Assembly: GCA_016745075.1 (NCBI GenBank)
Contig: JADGDD010000001.1
Location: 311,125 to 375,124 of the forward strand
DNA: 64,000 nt
Direction: 5' to 3'
From: Planctomycetota bacterium
Lineage (GTDB): Bacteria > Planctomycetota > UBA11346
Shown here: piece by piece, positions 1 to 8,341 of the stretch
Layout: every line of letters begins with the position of its first letter
Position numbering within the stretch: position 1 is the first letter of the stretch
Notes under the pieces: generated by a model
What the model was told of the DNA's origin: nothing
The model's database searches: none
What the model saw: the letters and a program-made list of their open reading frames with translations, nothing else
Made by a program: the position numbers and the translations under genes

Positions 1-620
1 CCAATAACAACACCAGTGCCGTGATCAATAAAGAATGAACGACCAATGGTTGCACCTGGATGAATATCTATGCCAGTGCGGTTATGAGCTACCTCGGTCA
101 TCATTCGTGGGATAAATGGTAATTCCATTTTATAGAGTTGATGGGCAAGGCGGTAGACGGTAATTGCTTCTATACATGGATAGCTGACGATAATATCTTC
201 GCGTGAACAGGCAGCGGGGTCATTTTGGAAAGCTGCTTCTACGTCGCTGGCTACCAATTCCGCAATAGCTGGTAGGTGATCTAAGAAAGATTGGAGCCGT
301 TCACGGGAGATGGCTTGAATATCACCATCAATTTTATCACCGGCTTTTTTCATAGTATAGCGGGTTGAGCGGCAGACTTGTTCACAGAGAGTTTGCTCAA
401 GCGTGATAATCTGCTGTTTGGTCCACGTATCAATGTAATCGGTGGTTAGTGGTGTGGAGTCAAAGAAACCGGGAAAAAACAAAGATAAAGCAATGTCACA
501 AATGGTGGTAATAGTGCGGCGATCTGGAAGAGCAGCAAAATTAATATGTTCTGTTTTTTTATTGTGTTGCATCGCGGTGTGAATGGATGAAGCGATACGA
601 TCTAATTGGTTGCTATTCAT
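1..620 (-). CDS. cysE: Serine O-acetyltransferase (partial, runs off the left edge)
   Basis: Acetylates L-serine with acetyl-CoA, the first step of cysteine synthesis. The frame begins at an ATG at 618-620 (MNSNQLDRIASS) and stays open to the window edge, so the C-terminus is missing. The visible part has the helical N-terminal region, then the signature AITVYRLAHQLYKM, the segment PRMMTEVAHNRTGIDIHPGA and the start of the left-handed beta-helix (IDHGTGVVIG). The long N-terminal region and the wording of these motifs resemble the EpsC-type serine acetyltransferases more than short CysE. It lies 8 bp downstream of the M48 protease gene on the same strand, so the two are probably co-transcribed. 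The family assignment is firm; the subtype is inference. Confidence 0.9.
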   Translation of the reverse strand, partial: MNSNQLDRIASSIHTAMQHNKKTEHINFAALPDRRTITTICDIALSLFFPGFFDSTPLTTDYIDTWTKQQIITLEQTLCEQVCRSTRYTMKKAGDKIDGDIQAISRERLQSFLDHLPAIAELVASDVEAAFQNDPAACSREDIIVSYPCIEAITVYRLAHQLYKMELPFIPRMMTEVAHNRTGIDIHPGATIGRSFFIDHGTGVVI

Positions 621-628
621 AGTTATGC

Positions 629-2659
629 TCAGGGCGTGTTTAGTGGTGAAAGGAGGGTGTTTATTTCTGAAACTGTCTCGGGCTGCTCTTTACGATCTTC
701 TAAGGGTAGTGCGGAGTTGGTTTGCTTGCAGGCCTGTAGGCGTTTTTGGTAAAGGTCACGAGTCTCTGTTAATAAAATATACTCTTCATCAGGTTCTGTT
801 TCATTTTCTTCATTTGGATATTTTTTAGCGATAATATCATCAATACGGTTAAGAGCTTTTTCAAAATGTGGTTGGGCATCTGCTGGTCTATTATGAACAA
901 ACAAAATGCAGCCAAGCGTATCGCGCATACCGTGATTGCGTTCCGCATCTGGCTCTTCACGAATGGCCTTTTCTATGCCAGGCATTAGACTCATGGCGCA
1001 ATTCATGTCATCTTCTGTTGGGTTGGCTGTGCCAGCAATATGTGTGTACGCAATAAGGTTCCGTAGAGTATCATCGAAGCCAGACTGTACCGTTCGTAAA
1101 GTTGCAAATGGGCGTAGTTGATGTTTATTATCATAGGCATAATAAATGTCATAATCATGGGCTTCGAGGCTATCTAAAAGTGACATAGCAATTTTACCAC
1201 GAGTGTATGGATCTTGAGATGCTACATATTGATACCAAGGCAGTGGATTTCCAGATTCTGCCTGTATGAGCGCCCGTTCTATAAGTGGGTCGCTTTTGCG
1301 GAAATCATCAAGCGCAGGGTACTGGGTGGCCAGATACACATTCAGAAAGAGTGCCGTAATGAAGGCAAAAATAAGCATGCTGCGTAAGTTAAACATAAAG
1401 CGATGGTGTTGGGCGATGAGCCCATGGTCCTCTCTGGTCTGAGTAAGAAAGCGGATGCGTTCTGCTATACTATGGTGCCGCCATGAGGGTGCATCAAGGG
1501 CTTGCCCACTGAGCTCTGCGACTCGTTTGAGGGCAGAAGACATAATATCTGGTGAATTAACAAGTTCTGCTCCAACCAGATCGGCTTGTCGTTCACAGCC
1601 ACGGCTGATCCAGCCAAAGCCAATGCGTAGGCCAATAGCTAGAGCAAATAGTATAAAACCAGCCTGTGCCCACAGTAACCATTCTTCTGGTACACCCCAA
1701 GCGTTGTTTAGTAAGCCCCATTCCCATACGGGGAGAACACAAGATAAAAAGGTTGAAAACCAGAGCATCAGGAGAATTTGATGGTGGTGTCGTATGTGTC
1801 CAAGTTCATGGCCGAGTACGCCGCGTGCTTCTTCTGGAGTGAGGTCATTAAGGAGGTCTTCCGAGAATAAGACAAAACGAAAACTTGGGACAAAGCCAAT
1901 AGCAACGGCATTATAAAAGGGGACTTGTTTCCGAGGCCACCGTAGGACGGCTCGAACTCGTACGCCCATACGATGGCAATCTTGCTTAATGGGAGCTTGT
2001 TGTGGCTCTGGCATAGCCCGCGCGCCCCACAGGCGAACGCTAATTGGCCCCATGCCGACAAAGCACACCACGAGGATCAGTAGGATAATCAAAGAGGGAA
2101 TGACTTCAGCCCACTCACCGAGTAGCTCTACCCATGCTATGTGGTGCTGCCCGTATTCGGCTAGATCAATCAGAGCTAATAACACTAACATCGGAGCAAG
2201 ACCAAAACGAAGGCGGTGGAGCAGTTGTTGCCAACGTGTTGCCCATGAACCAGCGGTGTGCCCTAGTGTCCACCAGTGCCACGATAAGAGGAGGATAAAG
2301 GGGGTCAGTTGTACGCAGGTCCAGTCTGAGTAGAGGCTCCAGTTCAGGTCTAAGCACCACCAGGCAAAGAGACAGACCAGAACAAGGGTGTTGGCCTGAT
2401 CCCAACGAGCAATACTGAGTGGTTTCGATTGTGGACGTTTAAACCATCGTGTTCCCAGCTCGCAGAGTAGTAGGAAGCTCGCAGCAGAAATAAGCATGGT
2501 GTTGATATGAAGGGGTATGTGTTGAACCGTATCTTGAGCAAAACTCAGACGCTCAACGGTAATTAACCGAGACCAATTAACGAGAATGACAGCAGCAATG
2601 GCCGCCATGGTGCCATACATGGCAACTCCAATCCAGAACAGATACTTGCGAACGAGCAT
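629..2659 (-). CDS. M48-family membrane metalloprotease with C-terminal TPR-like region
   Basis: Predicted integral-membrane zinc endopeptidase of the M48 (Ste24/HtpX-like) family. There are several hydrophobic segments in the first 200 residues. The zinc motif HELGH lies near residue 285 in GVLGHELGHIRHHH, more membrane segments follow, and the third-ligand region SRGCERQADLVGAEL comes after them. The last ~150 residues (around MRDTLGCILFVHNRPADAQ) look like a TPR-type helical hairpin region outside the membrane. I chose the ATG at 2659 (MLVRKYLFWIG); an in-frame GTG at 2692 would add 11 residues, and neither has a clear Shine-Dalgarno. The gene is immediately upstream of cysE. The substrate is unknown; quality control of membrane proteins is the usual role of the family. 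Confidence 0.85.
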   Translation of the reverse strand: MLVRKYLFWIGVAMYGTMAAIAAVILVNWSRLITVERLSFAQDTVQHIPLHINTMLISAASFLLLCELGTRWFKRPQSKPLSIARWDQANTLVLVCLFAWWCLDLNWSLYSDWTCVQLTPFILLLSWHWWTLGHTAGSWATRWQQLLHRLRFGLAPMLVLLALIDLAEYGQHHIAWVELLGEWAEVIPSLIILLILVVCFVGMGPISVRLWGARAMPEPQQAPIKQDCHRMGVRVRAVLRWPRKQVPFYNAVAIGFVPSFRFVLFSEDLLNDLTPEEARGVLGHELGHIRHHHQILLMLWFSTFLSCVLPVWEWGLLNNAWGVPEEWLLWAQAGFILFALAIGLRIGFGWISRGCERQADLVGAELVNSPDIMSSALKRVAELSGQALDAPSWRHHSIAERIRFLTQTREDHGLIAQHHRFMFNLRSMLIFAFITALFLNVYLATQYPALDDFRKSDPLIERALIQAESGNPLPWYQYVASQDPYTRGKIAMSLLDSLEAHDYDIYYAYDNKHQLRPFATLRTVQSGFDDTLRNLIAYTHIAGTANPTEDDMNCAMSLMPGIEKAIREEPDAERNHGMRDTLGCILFVHNRPADAQPHFEKALNRIDDIIAKKYPNEENETEPDEEYILLTETRDLYQKRLQACKQTNSALPLEDRKEQPETVSEINTLLSPLNTP

Positions 2660-2716
2660 GGTTATGGAGTATTCTATCAGAGAAGCAATCACGACTACAC
2701 TTTAAGGGGTACGAAT

Positions 2717-3343
2717 ATGGAACAAACTGAGCAGTATCAGCGTACGCCAGGTTTTGCTGAACTTCGAGAGCGTATCTTAGACGAACGTCTCTTTGGTCGA
2801 GTTCGTTTGCCACAAGCTGAAGAAGTGCAGAAAATAGGCTCCGGAAGGTGTAAAATACCCTTAGAAACCTATCCGCGTGTACTTGAAGAAGTTGAAACAT
2901 GGGTCGATGATGTTGTCGGATCAGCTCAAGGCCCATTGAAGGGCTTACATTACGAGAGCATTCCACCAGAGGTGTTTGAACTGATGCGTTGGTCTAGCAT
3001 GCCTATTTCCATGGAAGGCCCACTGGAATGGGGTACAGATGTTCAAGTTGGAGATATAGATAAGCCAAGCGTTGAAGGTGACTGTCTTATGCTGCCAACC
3101 AGTGAGCGTTTGGCAACCATGACGAGCCTTAGTATACGTCCACTACGGCATTATATAGGCACTCGTCTTGGTTTGCGCTTACAGGCGGCAACTGGCATTG
3201 GTATGTATATATGGGATAACCAAGCATTACTGACCTGCCGCTCTCTTGTTCCTGTTGGTGGTTTTCTCCATGGCCCCACAAGAGGTCGTCGGACCACTTT
3301 GTCTATGGATCCTGGTGGCTACCAACTCATTAAGTGGGACTAA
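2717..3343 (+). CDS. Conserved-looking hypothetical protein, 208 residues
   Basis: I do not recognise the family. The protein is soluble, without signal peptide or membrane segment. It contains EVFELMRWSSMPISMEGP near the middle and a glycine-rich C-terminal part (TGIGMYIWDNQALLTCRS, then GGFLHGPTRGRR). An AAGGGG Shine-Dalgarno sits 8 bp before the ATG. Its stop codon lies inside the start region of the next gene (5-formyl-THF cyclo-ligase, GTG at 3334), so the two are translationally coupled. It is divergent from the M48 protease gene with only 57 bp between starts. The coupling is the only hint about function; a role linked to folate or one-carbon metabolism would be a guess. Confidence 0.7.
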   Translation: MEQTEQYQRTPGFAELRERILDERLFGRVRLPQAEEVQKIGSGRCKIPLETYPRVLEEVETWVDDVVGSAQGPLKGLHYESIPPEVFELMRWSSMPISMEGPLEWGTDVQVGDIDKPSVEGDCLMLPTSERLATMTSLSIRPLRHYIGTRLGLRLQAATGIGMYIWDNQALLTCRSLVPVGGFLHGPTRGRRTTLSMDPGGYQLIKWD

Positions 3344-3903
3344 AGATCAACGACCTCAAAGCCACTTTGCGCGTTCGTATGCGTGCTGCCAGACGTGCAC
3401 TTTCCCTTGAAGAGCGTGCTCGTCAATCGCACAATGTTTACCTGCAATTGTGCCAAGACCCAGATTTACTTCAACGTCCTTTATGCGCTTATGCAGCCCT
3501 TGTAGATGAACTGAGTTGTGATGAACTTATTCAAGCATATTGGGCAGCAGGCAAAGCTGTATATTTACCACGCGTGCAAGCTCGGTATCAATTAACTTGG
3601 CATTGTGTTACCTGTGAAGCAGAGCTGGTGACGGGATCTTACGGTATACGTGAACCGCATCCAGAAACGGCAGAACAAGCCACTCCTCCAGAGCAAGCCT
3701 ATATGCTCATTCCTGGCCTTGCCTTTGACCAAGCACATCGCCGCCTTGGCCAAGGAGGTGGTTTTTATGATAATGTTATTCCACAGGTGCAGCGCACTGG
3801 TGGTCTTAGTATTGGCCTTGGGTTCTCCTGTCAGTTGATAGAGGAAGTCCCCCACGAAGCGCATGACGCGCATGTGGACCGGTTGTGCTTGGCAGAAATG
3901 TAG
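3334..3903 (+). CDS. ygfA: 5-formyltetrahydrofolate cyclo-ligase
   Basis: Converts 5-formyl-THF to 5,10-methenyl-THF using ATP, recycling the storage folate. The N-terminal helix has the basic pattern RVRMRAARRALSLEERA. The family's ATP/folate-binding signature is present as LIPGLAFDQAHRRLGQGGGF followed by YD. At 189 residues it has the usual length. The start is a GTG that overlaps the end of the upstream gene by 10 bp; an ATG at 3379 would cut into the conserved N-terminal helix, so the GTG is preferred. It converges on the SGNH hydrolase gene, with 39 bp between the two stops. Confidence 0.9.
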   Translation: MGLKINDLKATLRVRMRAARRALSLEERARQSHNVYLQLCQDPDLLQRPLCAYAALVDELSCDELIQAYWAAGKAVYLPRVQARYQLTWHCVTCEAELVTGSYGIREPHPETAEQATPPEQAYMLIPGLAFDQAHRRLGQGGGFYDNVIPQVQRTGGLSIGLGFSCQLIEEVPHEAHDAHVDRLCLAEM

Positions 3904-3942
3904 ATGGGGAATAAGTAATTGGTAGATAGAGAAGAACGGTGA

Positions 3943-5160
3943 TTACAGCAATTGCTTTTCCACAGCGAGACTGCTAGGACATTGAGGACGATATGATGGT
4001 GGTGCAGGGGTGAGGTTTTGGACCAAGCAGTCCCTGAGCGCTTGTGCATAAAAGTAATTACCAGCAGGAGCATAATGGCCGATGTAAAATCGCTTTGCAT
4101 ACTCGTGCGGTGAACATGAAAAGTTTTGGTAGTCAGTAGAGTGGCTATCGAGGCCGTCAACAAACGGAAGTCCGCTTTCTTGTAAACCTGTATACAAAAT
4201 ATTGTCGTCGCGTTGTTTCCCTGCACAGGCTTTCTCGACTTTGTGTGAAGTGTACGAAGTGCAGACGATAAGCTGTTTGCCGTTCGACTCGCAGAATTGT
4301 TTATGTAATTGAACTGTGTGCAGAGATGATTTTTGCGCAAGAATCCATGCCAATTTTTCGCATTGTTCCAGGCAACTGTGCGTATCGGTAAATGTTATAT
4401 CAAGATTGAGGCTATCGGCATAATTTTGCAAAAGTTTTATGTCGATAACAGGCAATCCCGCTCGTGCTAAAGTGAGTTGAGTGAAGAAATCATGTTCGAG
4501 TAGATGGCGGACAAAATCAATATCACAAAATTGGTAGAGCAACTCACGGGTGTTACAGGGGTTTTCCTTTTCGTCAAAGATGCAGGTTTCAGGATTCCAC
4601 TGAAGATGACACCAAGGATTAGCGTGTAACATATGAAAATTCCCACCACGAATATGTTGCCGCGCACCGTTGTTGCGTACCCAGCGTGCAAGGTCGAGAT
4701 TGCGATAATTATCATCGCAAAAAATATTTAGTATATGCACGTCGGCAGCTAGTTCAGTTGCTTCGATGCGGCGCATACGGCGATAGGCTTGATAGACACC
4801 ATAACCACCAATACCAAAATTGCGGATCGGTTCGCGGAAATGGCCCGCTAGATACTCCTGCCAACTTTCACCATCATTACATTGCGAGCACATCGTAAAA
4901 CTATTACCGTAGGTATTGATTCGACATGGTTCGTTTGCGTAATGAACCTGTTGCCGTTGTTTACCATTTGCCGAAAGACTGTGAATGGTATCGGTGCCAT
5001 TGATGCCATCAGTCCGTTGAAATGTATTCACCAGATAACCAAGCTCTGCATCAAAACGCCCCCAGTTGGGCAGGCTTTCATCAAAAAAATCATCAAGTTC
5101 ATCTCTACGATAGCAGATGTGTTGGGCGAGGAAGTCATTGAATTGTGCGTCGATATTCAT
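3943..5160 (-). CDS. SGNH/GDSL-type hydrolase, 405 residues
   Basis: Predicted serine esterase or lipase-like hydrolase of the SGNH fold. Block I is YGNSFTM with the nucleophile at Ser87 (Asn replaces the Asp of GDS). It is followed by DGESWQEYLAGHF and block II, RNFGIGGYGVYQAYRRM, which carries the oxyanion Gly. A block V-like His occurs in YIGHYAPAGNYFYAQAL near residue 362, with Asp in the preceding GLDSHSTDY region. There is no signal peptide, so the protein is probably cytoplasmic. The ATG at 5158-5160 is 97 bp from the divergent AraC regulator gene, which may control it. The substrate cannot be told from sequence; carbohydrate or lipid acyl esters are typical of the fold. Confidence 0.7.
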   Translation of the reverse strand: MNIDAQFNDFLAQHICYRRDELDDFFDESLPNWGRFDAELGYLVNTFQRTDGINGTDTIHSLSANGKQRQQVHYANEPCRINTYGNSFTMCSQCNDGESWQEYLAGHFREPIRNFGIGGYGVYQAYRRMRRIEATELAADVHILNIFCDDNYRNLDLARWVRNNGARQHIRGGNFHMLHANPWCHLQWNPETCIFDEKENPCNTRELLYQFCDIDFVRHLLEHDFFTQLTLARAGLPVIDIKLLQNYADSLNLDITFTDTHSCLEQCEKLAWILAQKSSLHTVQLHKQFCESNGKQLIVCTSYTSHKVEKACAGKQRDDNILYTGLQESGLPFVDGLDSHSTDYQNFSCSPHEYAKRFYIGHYAPAGNYFYAQALRDCLVQNLTPAPPSYRPQCPSSLAVEKQLL

Positions 5161-5182
5161 GTCGGTATCCTATTTATATATC

Positions 5183-5211
5183 ATTATTGTATTTATAATA
5201 TTTTATGTAAA
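5183..5211 (-). promoter_or_regulatory. Candidate sigma-70 promoter for the SGNH hydrolase gene
   Basis: On the minus strand TTTACA (5211-5206) is followed after 17 bp by AATAAT (5188-5183). This is five of six matches to consensus at both hexamers, about 22 bp before the ATG. The whole 97-bp gap between the divergent SGNH and AraC genes is strongly AT-rich and also holds a TATAAT on the plus strand at 5194-5199. Confidence 0.4.
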
Positions 5212-5257
5212 TACTGTTTTTCCATGTCATTTTATTATCAGTCATATATAAATTGGT

Positions 5258-6097
5258 ATGATTGAACGACGTATGGCTGGATTGGTTCACCTACCAAGTG
5301 GCGATGACTACGTGATGCTTCAGCATTATCGTTGCTCTAGTGGGGTCCCTGATGTGGCAGATTGGCGTGATACTTGTTCAGAGCATTATGGTGTGAATGT
5401 CGTGGTGGCGGGTTCGGGTGTCTATACAGAGTTTGATCGAAGCAGCGAAAAGTACGAGGCGGGATGTTGTTTTCATCGGCTCATCGGTCAGCGGCATGGC
5501 ACGCGACCTGCGCGTGGCAGCTATGAAGAATACTCCCTTGGTCTGGGGCCACGTGTATATGCTGCCTGTTTTGAGCTTGGGCTTATTGATATTCAGCAGC
5601 GTGTTTGGCAGCCACGGCATGCAGGAAATCTTGTTAAAGCCTTTCAGCGTGCTTGTTTGTGTATGCCAGCAGCATCTCAACAGACATCATATGATATGAG
5701 TGTAACGCCCACGCCCAAAATGGACCTGCGAGATCACGTCATTACTATTCTACAGGCAGCACGCAGAGCAGGGGAAGAGGATAGCGAGGCACTTGTAACA
5801 ATAATCTCGCAAGATTTGGATACCCGCGAATACGACGGTAAGAAAGTGCATGAAATATGTGCACGTCATGATGGAAAATATGAGTCTGTACGTAAAATGT
5901 TTGTGCAGCGTTACGGTATGTCTCTGCAGCAGTATCGTATTCGCAGTCGTCTAAATGATGCGTGTCGCTTACTCATAAACAACAGCGTCAAAGAAACGGC
6001 TGTTCACTTGGGATATTCTTCTCCATTTGCTTTTTCAAAACAGTTCAGCAGCTATATGGGCTTGTCACCATCGCAATATAAACGACAGGCGCAATGA
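5258..6097 (+). CDS. AraC-family transcriptional regulator
   Basis: DNA-binding regulator, 279 residues. The C-terminal ~100 residues hold the two helix-turn-helix motifs of the AraC/XylS family: KVHEICARHDGKYESVRKMF and the better conserved second one, VKETAVHLGYSSPFAFSKQF, ending in GLSPSQYKR. The N-terminal ~170 residues do not match a recognised sensor domain. Divergent orientation from the SGNH hydrolase gene suggests that it controls that gene and itself, which is an inference from layout. The Shine-Dalgarno is weak. Confidence 0.88.
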   Translation: MIERRMAGLVHLPSGDDYVMLQHYRCSSGVPDVADWRDTCSEHYGVNVVVAGSGVYTEFDRSSEKYEAGCCFHRLIGQRHGTRPARGSYEEYSLGLGPRVYAACFELGLIDIQQRVWQPRHAGNLVKAFQRACLCMPAASQQTSYDMSVTPTPKMDLRDHVITILQAARRAGEEDSEALVTIISQDLDTREYDGKKVHEICARHDGKYESVRKMFVQRYGMSLQQYRIRSRLNDACRLLINNSVKETAVHLGYSSPFAFSKQFSSYMGLSPSQYKRQAQ

Positions 6098-6128
6098 TAT
6101 CCTGTATCTTGTTCATTCATACTAAAAC

Positions 6129-6160
6129 AGGAGCCCGCAGATTTTTTTCTACGAGCTCCT
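6129..6160 (-). terminator. Rho-independent terminator for the sigma factor/coiled-coil operon
   Basis: Read on the minus strand, AGGAGCTCGTAG pairs with CTGCGGGCTCCT (12 bp including two G-U pairs) around an A-rich loop, followed by GTTTTAG. On the plus strand the two wobble positions become C-A mismatches, so it suits the minus transcript ending at 6186 better than the AraC gene. Confidence 0.7.
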
Positions 6161-6185
6161 TGAGTTAGCTAAAAGTCTTTAGTCT

Positions 6186-7040
6186 TTAGAAAGAGGCCTC
6201 TTTGGGCTGGTGTGCATTCCCTATGTTGGAACTGTAGTGGTCGTCACTAACTGAGACTTCACCTTGTGCGGTTATTTGAAAACTATCAGGCGACCAGCTT
6301 CGTCGTTGAGGACCTTTAACTTGTGCACCTTGGCCATCAACGTGTATGTTTCCAGCTTCATCTTTAAAGGTACGGGCATTGTACTGAACAAGTAATTGAC
6401 CATTTTCGTCATATGTCTTGACCTCTGCTTGCCGTACTATCTCCCCATCTTCTATTGGAGAAAGAGCGATATTGCTGGAATAGGCGTCTCCTGTTTTATT
6501 GCTCCAGTTTATATCAAGTGTATCGACTGAGACGGCTTTGCTTGGAGTGGCACGACCTGGAAGTTGTGCAATCTCCTCTTCTGTGAGGGACTGTTTCTCG
6601 ATTAAACCGAGCAAGTTTTCTAAATTCGGGTCTCCGCCTATGTCTTTCAGTGATTGTACTATTTTTATGCGGCTGCCATCAGGAAGTGTGCTGTAGCCAT
6701 CTTTATCAGCTTTTGGAAGGTTTTTGAGATCCATCTTCATAAGTTTCTTTAGAGAATCTTTTGTGTTTTGGTCAGTGCCGTCATAGCTGTAAGAGAGGTG
6801 CGGTTTTCTGTTATTTTTCGTAACAGATTCATTGAGTTCATTCAGTGAATCATGAATGTTTTCTGCTTTTTCGTTTAGTTGCTGTTCCACTGTGGCGATG
6901 CGTTGATCAATGGTATCTTGCAATGAGCTTTCGAGTTGCTTAAAATCTTGGCTATAATCAACCGGTGCTTGTGTAAAAACGGTTGCTCCAAGTGCGAGTC
7001 CAGTGGCACAGCTACAGGCTGCGATAAAAAATGTTTTCAT
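6186..7040 (-). CDS. Exported protein with coiled-coil N-terminal half
   Basis: 284 residues, family not recognised. The start is a signal peptide (MKTFFIAACSCATGLALGA). Residues ~30-80 have heptad-like spacing with many charged residues (DFKQLESSLQDTIDQRIATV), suggesting a coiled coil. The remainder is polar, with a C-terminal part rich in beta-type sequence (EVKTYDENGQLLVQYNARTF). It lies 49 bp downstream of the ECF-type sigma factor gene on the same strand and is followed by a terminator, so it is likely in the sigma factor's operon. It could be a periplasmic partner or target of that sigma factor; nothing in the sequence proves this. Confidence 0.75.
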   Translation of the reverse strand: MKTFFIAACSCATGLALGATVFTQAPVDYSQDFKQLESSLQDTIDQRIATVEQQLNEKAENIHDSLNELNESVTKNNRKPHLSYSYDGTDQNTKDSLKKLMKMDLKNLPKADKDGYSTLPDGSRIKIVQSLKDIGGDPNLENLLGLIEKQSLTEEEIAQLPGRATPSKAVSVDTLDINWSNKTGDAYSSNIALSPIEDGEIVRQAEVKTYDENGQLLVQYNARTFKDEAGNIHVDGQGAQVKGPQRRSWSPDSFQITAQGEVSVSDDHYSSNIGNAHQPKEASF

Positions 7041-7089
7041 AGTATTCTCCTTTTACTGCTATGTATCCACGGTATAGATATATGGACAA

Positions 7090-8109
7090 TTATTTTTGTG
7101 CTTCTAGCGTATGACGGAGACTTTCTTCTAAAAGTATTTTATGATCGCCTACTGGTATTATTTCTATATTAATATTCCGTTGATATCTTTTTTCTGACGT
7201 TTTTTTTATGATGACAAAAAACGGTTTATCAAAATCTATGTTTCCTTTACCGTTGAATTGCTTAGGTATTGGAGGCAGAGTGGCGCTCTTCTCTGCTATT
7301 GGCGGAGGTTCTTCAGTCGGCGCAAGATAATTTGCGCCGGTGATTGTTCCAGCCAGAAGGCATGATGCGGCAACCCCTGTTTGCCAGAAGATCTGTTTTA
7401 TGGACTGAAAGCTTATGTCTTGCAAAACGGCATGAGAGAGAGGTGAGGAGAGTTGTCCGGTGAGTATGCTTCCCGTGAGAGCACCAGCCCCAACAGTTGA
7501 AATTGATGCGGCCTGTGCTTGTTGTTGCAGCACGGACAGCAAGAGAGTAATAGAGATAGGCCCAGTAATCTTATCAAGCTTTCTTTTTAGTTTTTTCATA
7601 GAGTAACTAATACGTTTTCTTGCAGCAGCGAGGCTAATATTCCATTCTTGAGCTAATTCCTGCGGGCTACGTTCTTCAATATAGTGTGCTAAAATGGCTG
7701 TTCTGTGTTTTTCTGGTAAAGCATGTATGGCCGTGTCTAATGCAGCGGAGATTGTATCTTTCTCTATTGAGTCCGTGTTCGGGTTCATGATAGACTCCTG
7801 ACTATGCTCGTTAGCAACATGTTGTTCTCTTTGTAAACGACGGTCACGTTCTCGACGAATATTGCTGCACACCAATAAGGAGGTTCGGTGTAGCCATGCG
7901 CTAAGGCCTTGGCCATTACGTATGGTATTCTTCTTTTGCCAAAAGGTATAAAAGGTTGTTTGAACGGCATCATCTACTTCAAGGCTATTTGTGCCAAGTT
8001 GACGGTGGCAAGTGCTTAAAACCATTCCGCTATGTCGTTCAATAATACTTGTTAAAGCGGTGTCATTGTTCAGTCTACATAGTTGGACTAATTCTGCGTC
8101 TGTTTGCAT
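7090..8109 (-). CDS. ECF-type RNA polymerase sigma factor with membrane-anchored C-terminal extension
   Basis: Directs RNA polymerase to a specific regulon. Region 2 is seen around VDDAVQTTFYTFWQKK (residues ~45-65). Region 4 is seen as LPEKHRTAILAHYIEE, with a helix-turn-helix in SPQELAQEWNISLAAARKRI (residues ~130-170). Unlike a plain ECF factor of ~180 residues, it continues for another ~165 residues with two hydrophobic stretches (ITLLLSVL and GVAASCLLAGTITG) and a proline-rich then beta-like tail. This suggests that the sigma domain is tethered at the membrane by a fused regulatory tail. An AGGAG Shine-Dalgarno precedes the ATG. No separate anti-sigma gene is seen nearby. Confidence 0.85.
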   Translation of the reverse strand: MQTDAELVQLCRLNNDTALTSIIERHSGMVLSTCHRQLGTNSLEVDDAVQTTFYTFWQKKNTIRNGQGLSAWLHRTSLLVCSNIRRERDRRLQREQHVANEHSQESIMNPNTDSIEKDTISAALDTAIHALPEKHRTAILAHYIEERSPQELAQEWNISLAAARKRISYSMKKLKRKLDKITGPISITLLLSVLQQQAQAASISTVGAGALTGSILTGQLSSPLSHAVLQDISFQSIKQIFWQTGVAASCLLAGTITGANYLAPTEEPPPIAEKSATLPPIPKQFNGKGNIDFDKPFFVIIKKTSEKRYQRNINIEIIPVGDHKILLEESLRHTLEAQK

Positions 8110-8341
8110 GTAGAAGGTCTCCTCTCTTATCTATGTAGCCGCTATAGTTCCAGAGTGGACAGTTTTTTATGACAAAGTAAAACTAGCGCTTTTGGCGGAG
8201 ATCAGAGATCTGTAGGCTATGTTAGTAAAACTGTGAAACTATCGAGATATGTTTATAGGGACTGTGGCACTAACCTTTAGAACAAGATGGAATACATTGC
8301 AGTTCATTGAAAGTGATGGGGCAATGTGTTGAAGTTGTTGT
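8110..8341. other. Intergenic region between sigma factor and epmA
   Basis: Both flanking genes are on the minus strand. It should carry the sigma factor promoter and the 3' end of the efp-epmA transcript. I see no clear hairpin terminator after epmA and no RNA gene. GGAAC at 8151-8147 (minus strand) is a possible ECF-type -35, but no convincing -10 follows. Confidence 0.4.

Noticed and set aside
1455-1781. Long antisense ORFs inside the M48 gene and similarly inside recB, recC and the giant gene
   Set aside because: They are shadows of well-supported genes on the other strand and show no signal peptide, domain or ribosome-binding site.
8125-8151. An ECF-type autoregulatory promoter (GGAAC) before the sigma factor gene
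   Set aside because: A -35-like GGAAC is present, but there is no convincing -10 at the right spacing; too weak to list as a feature.
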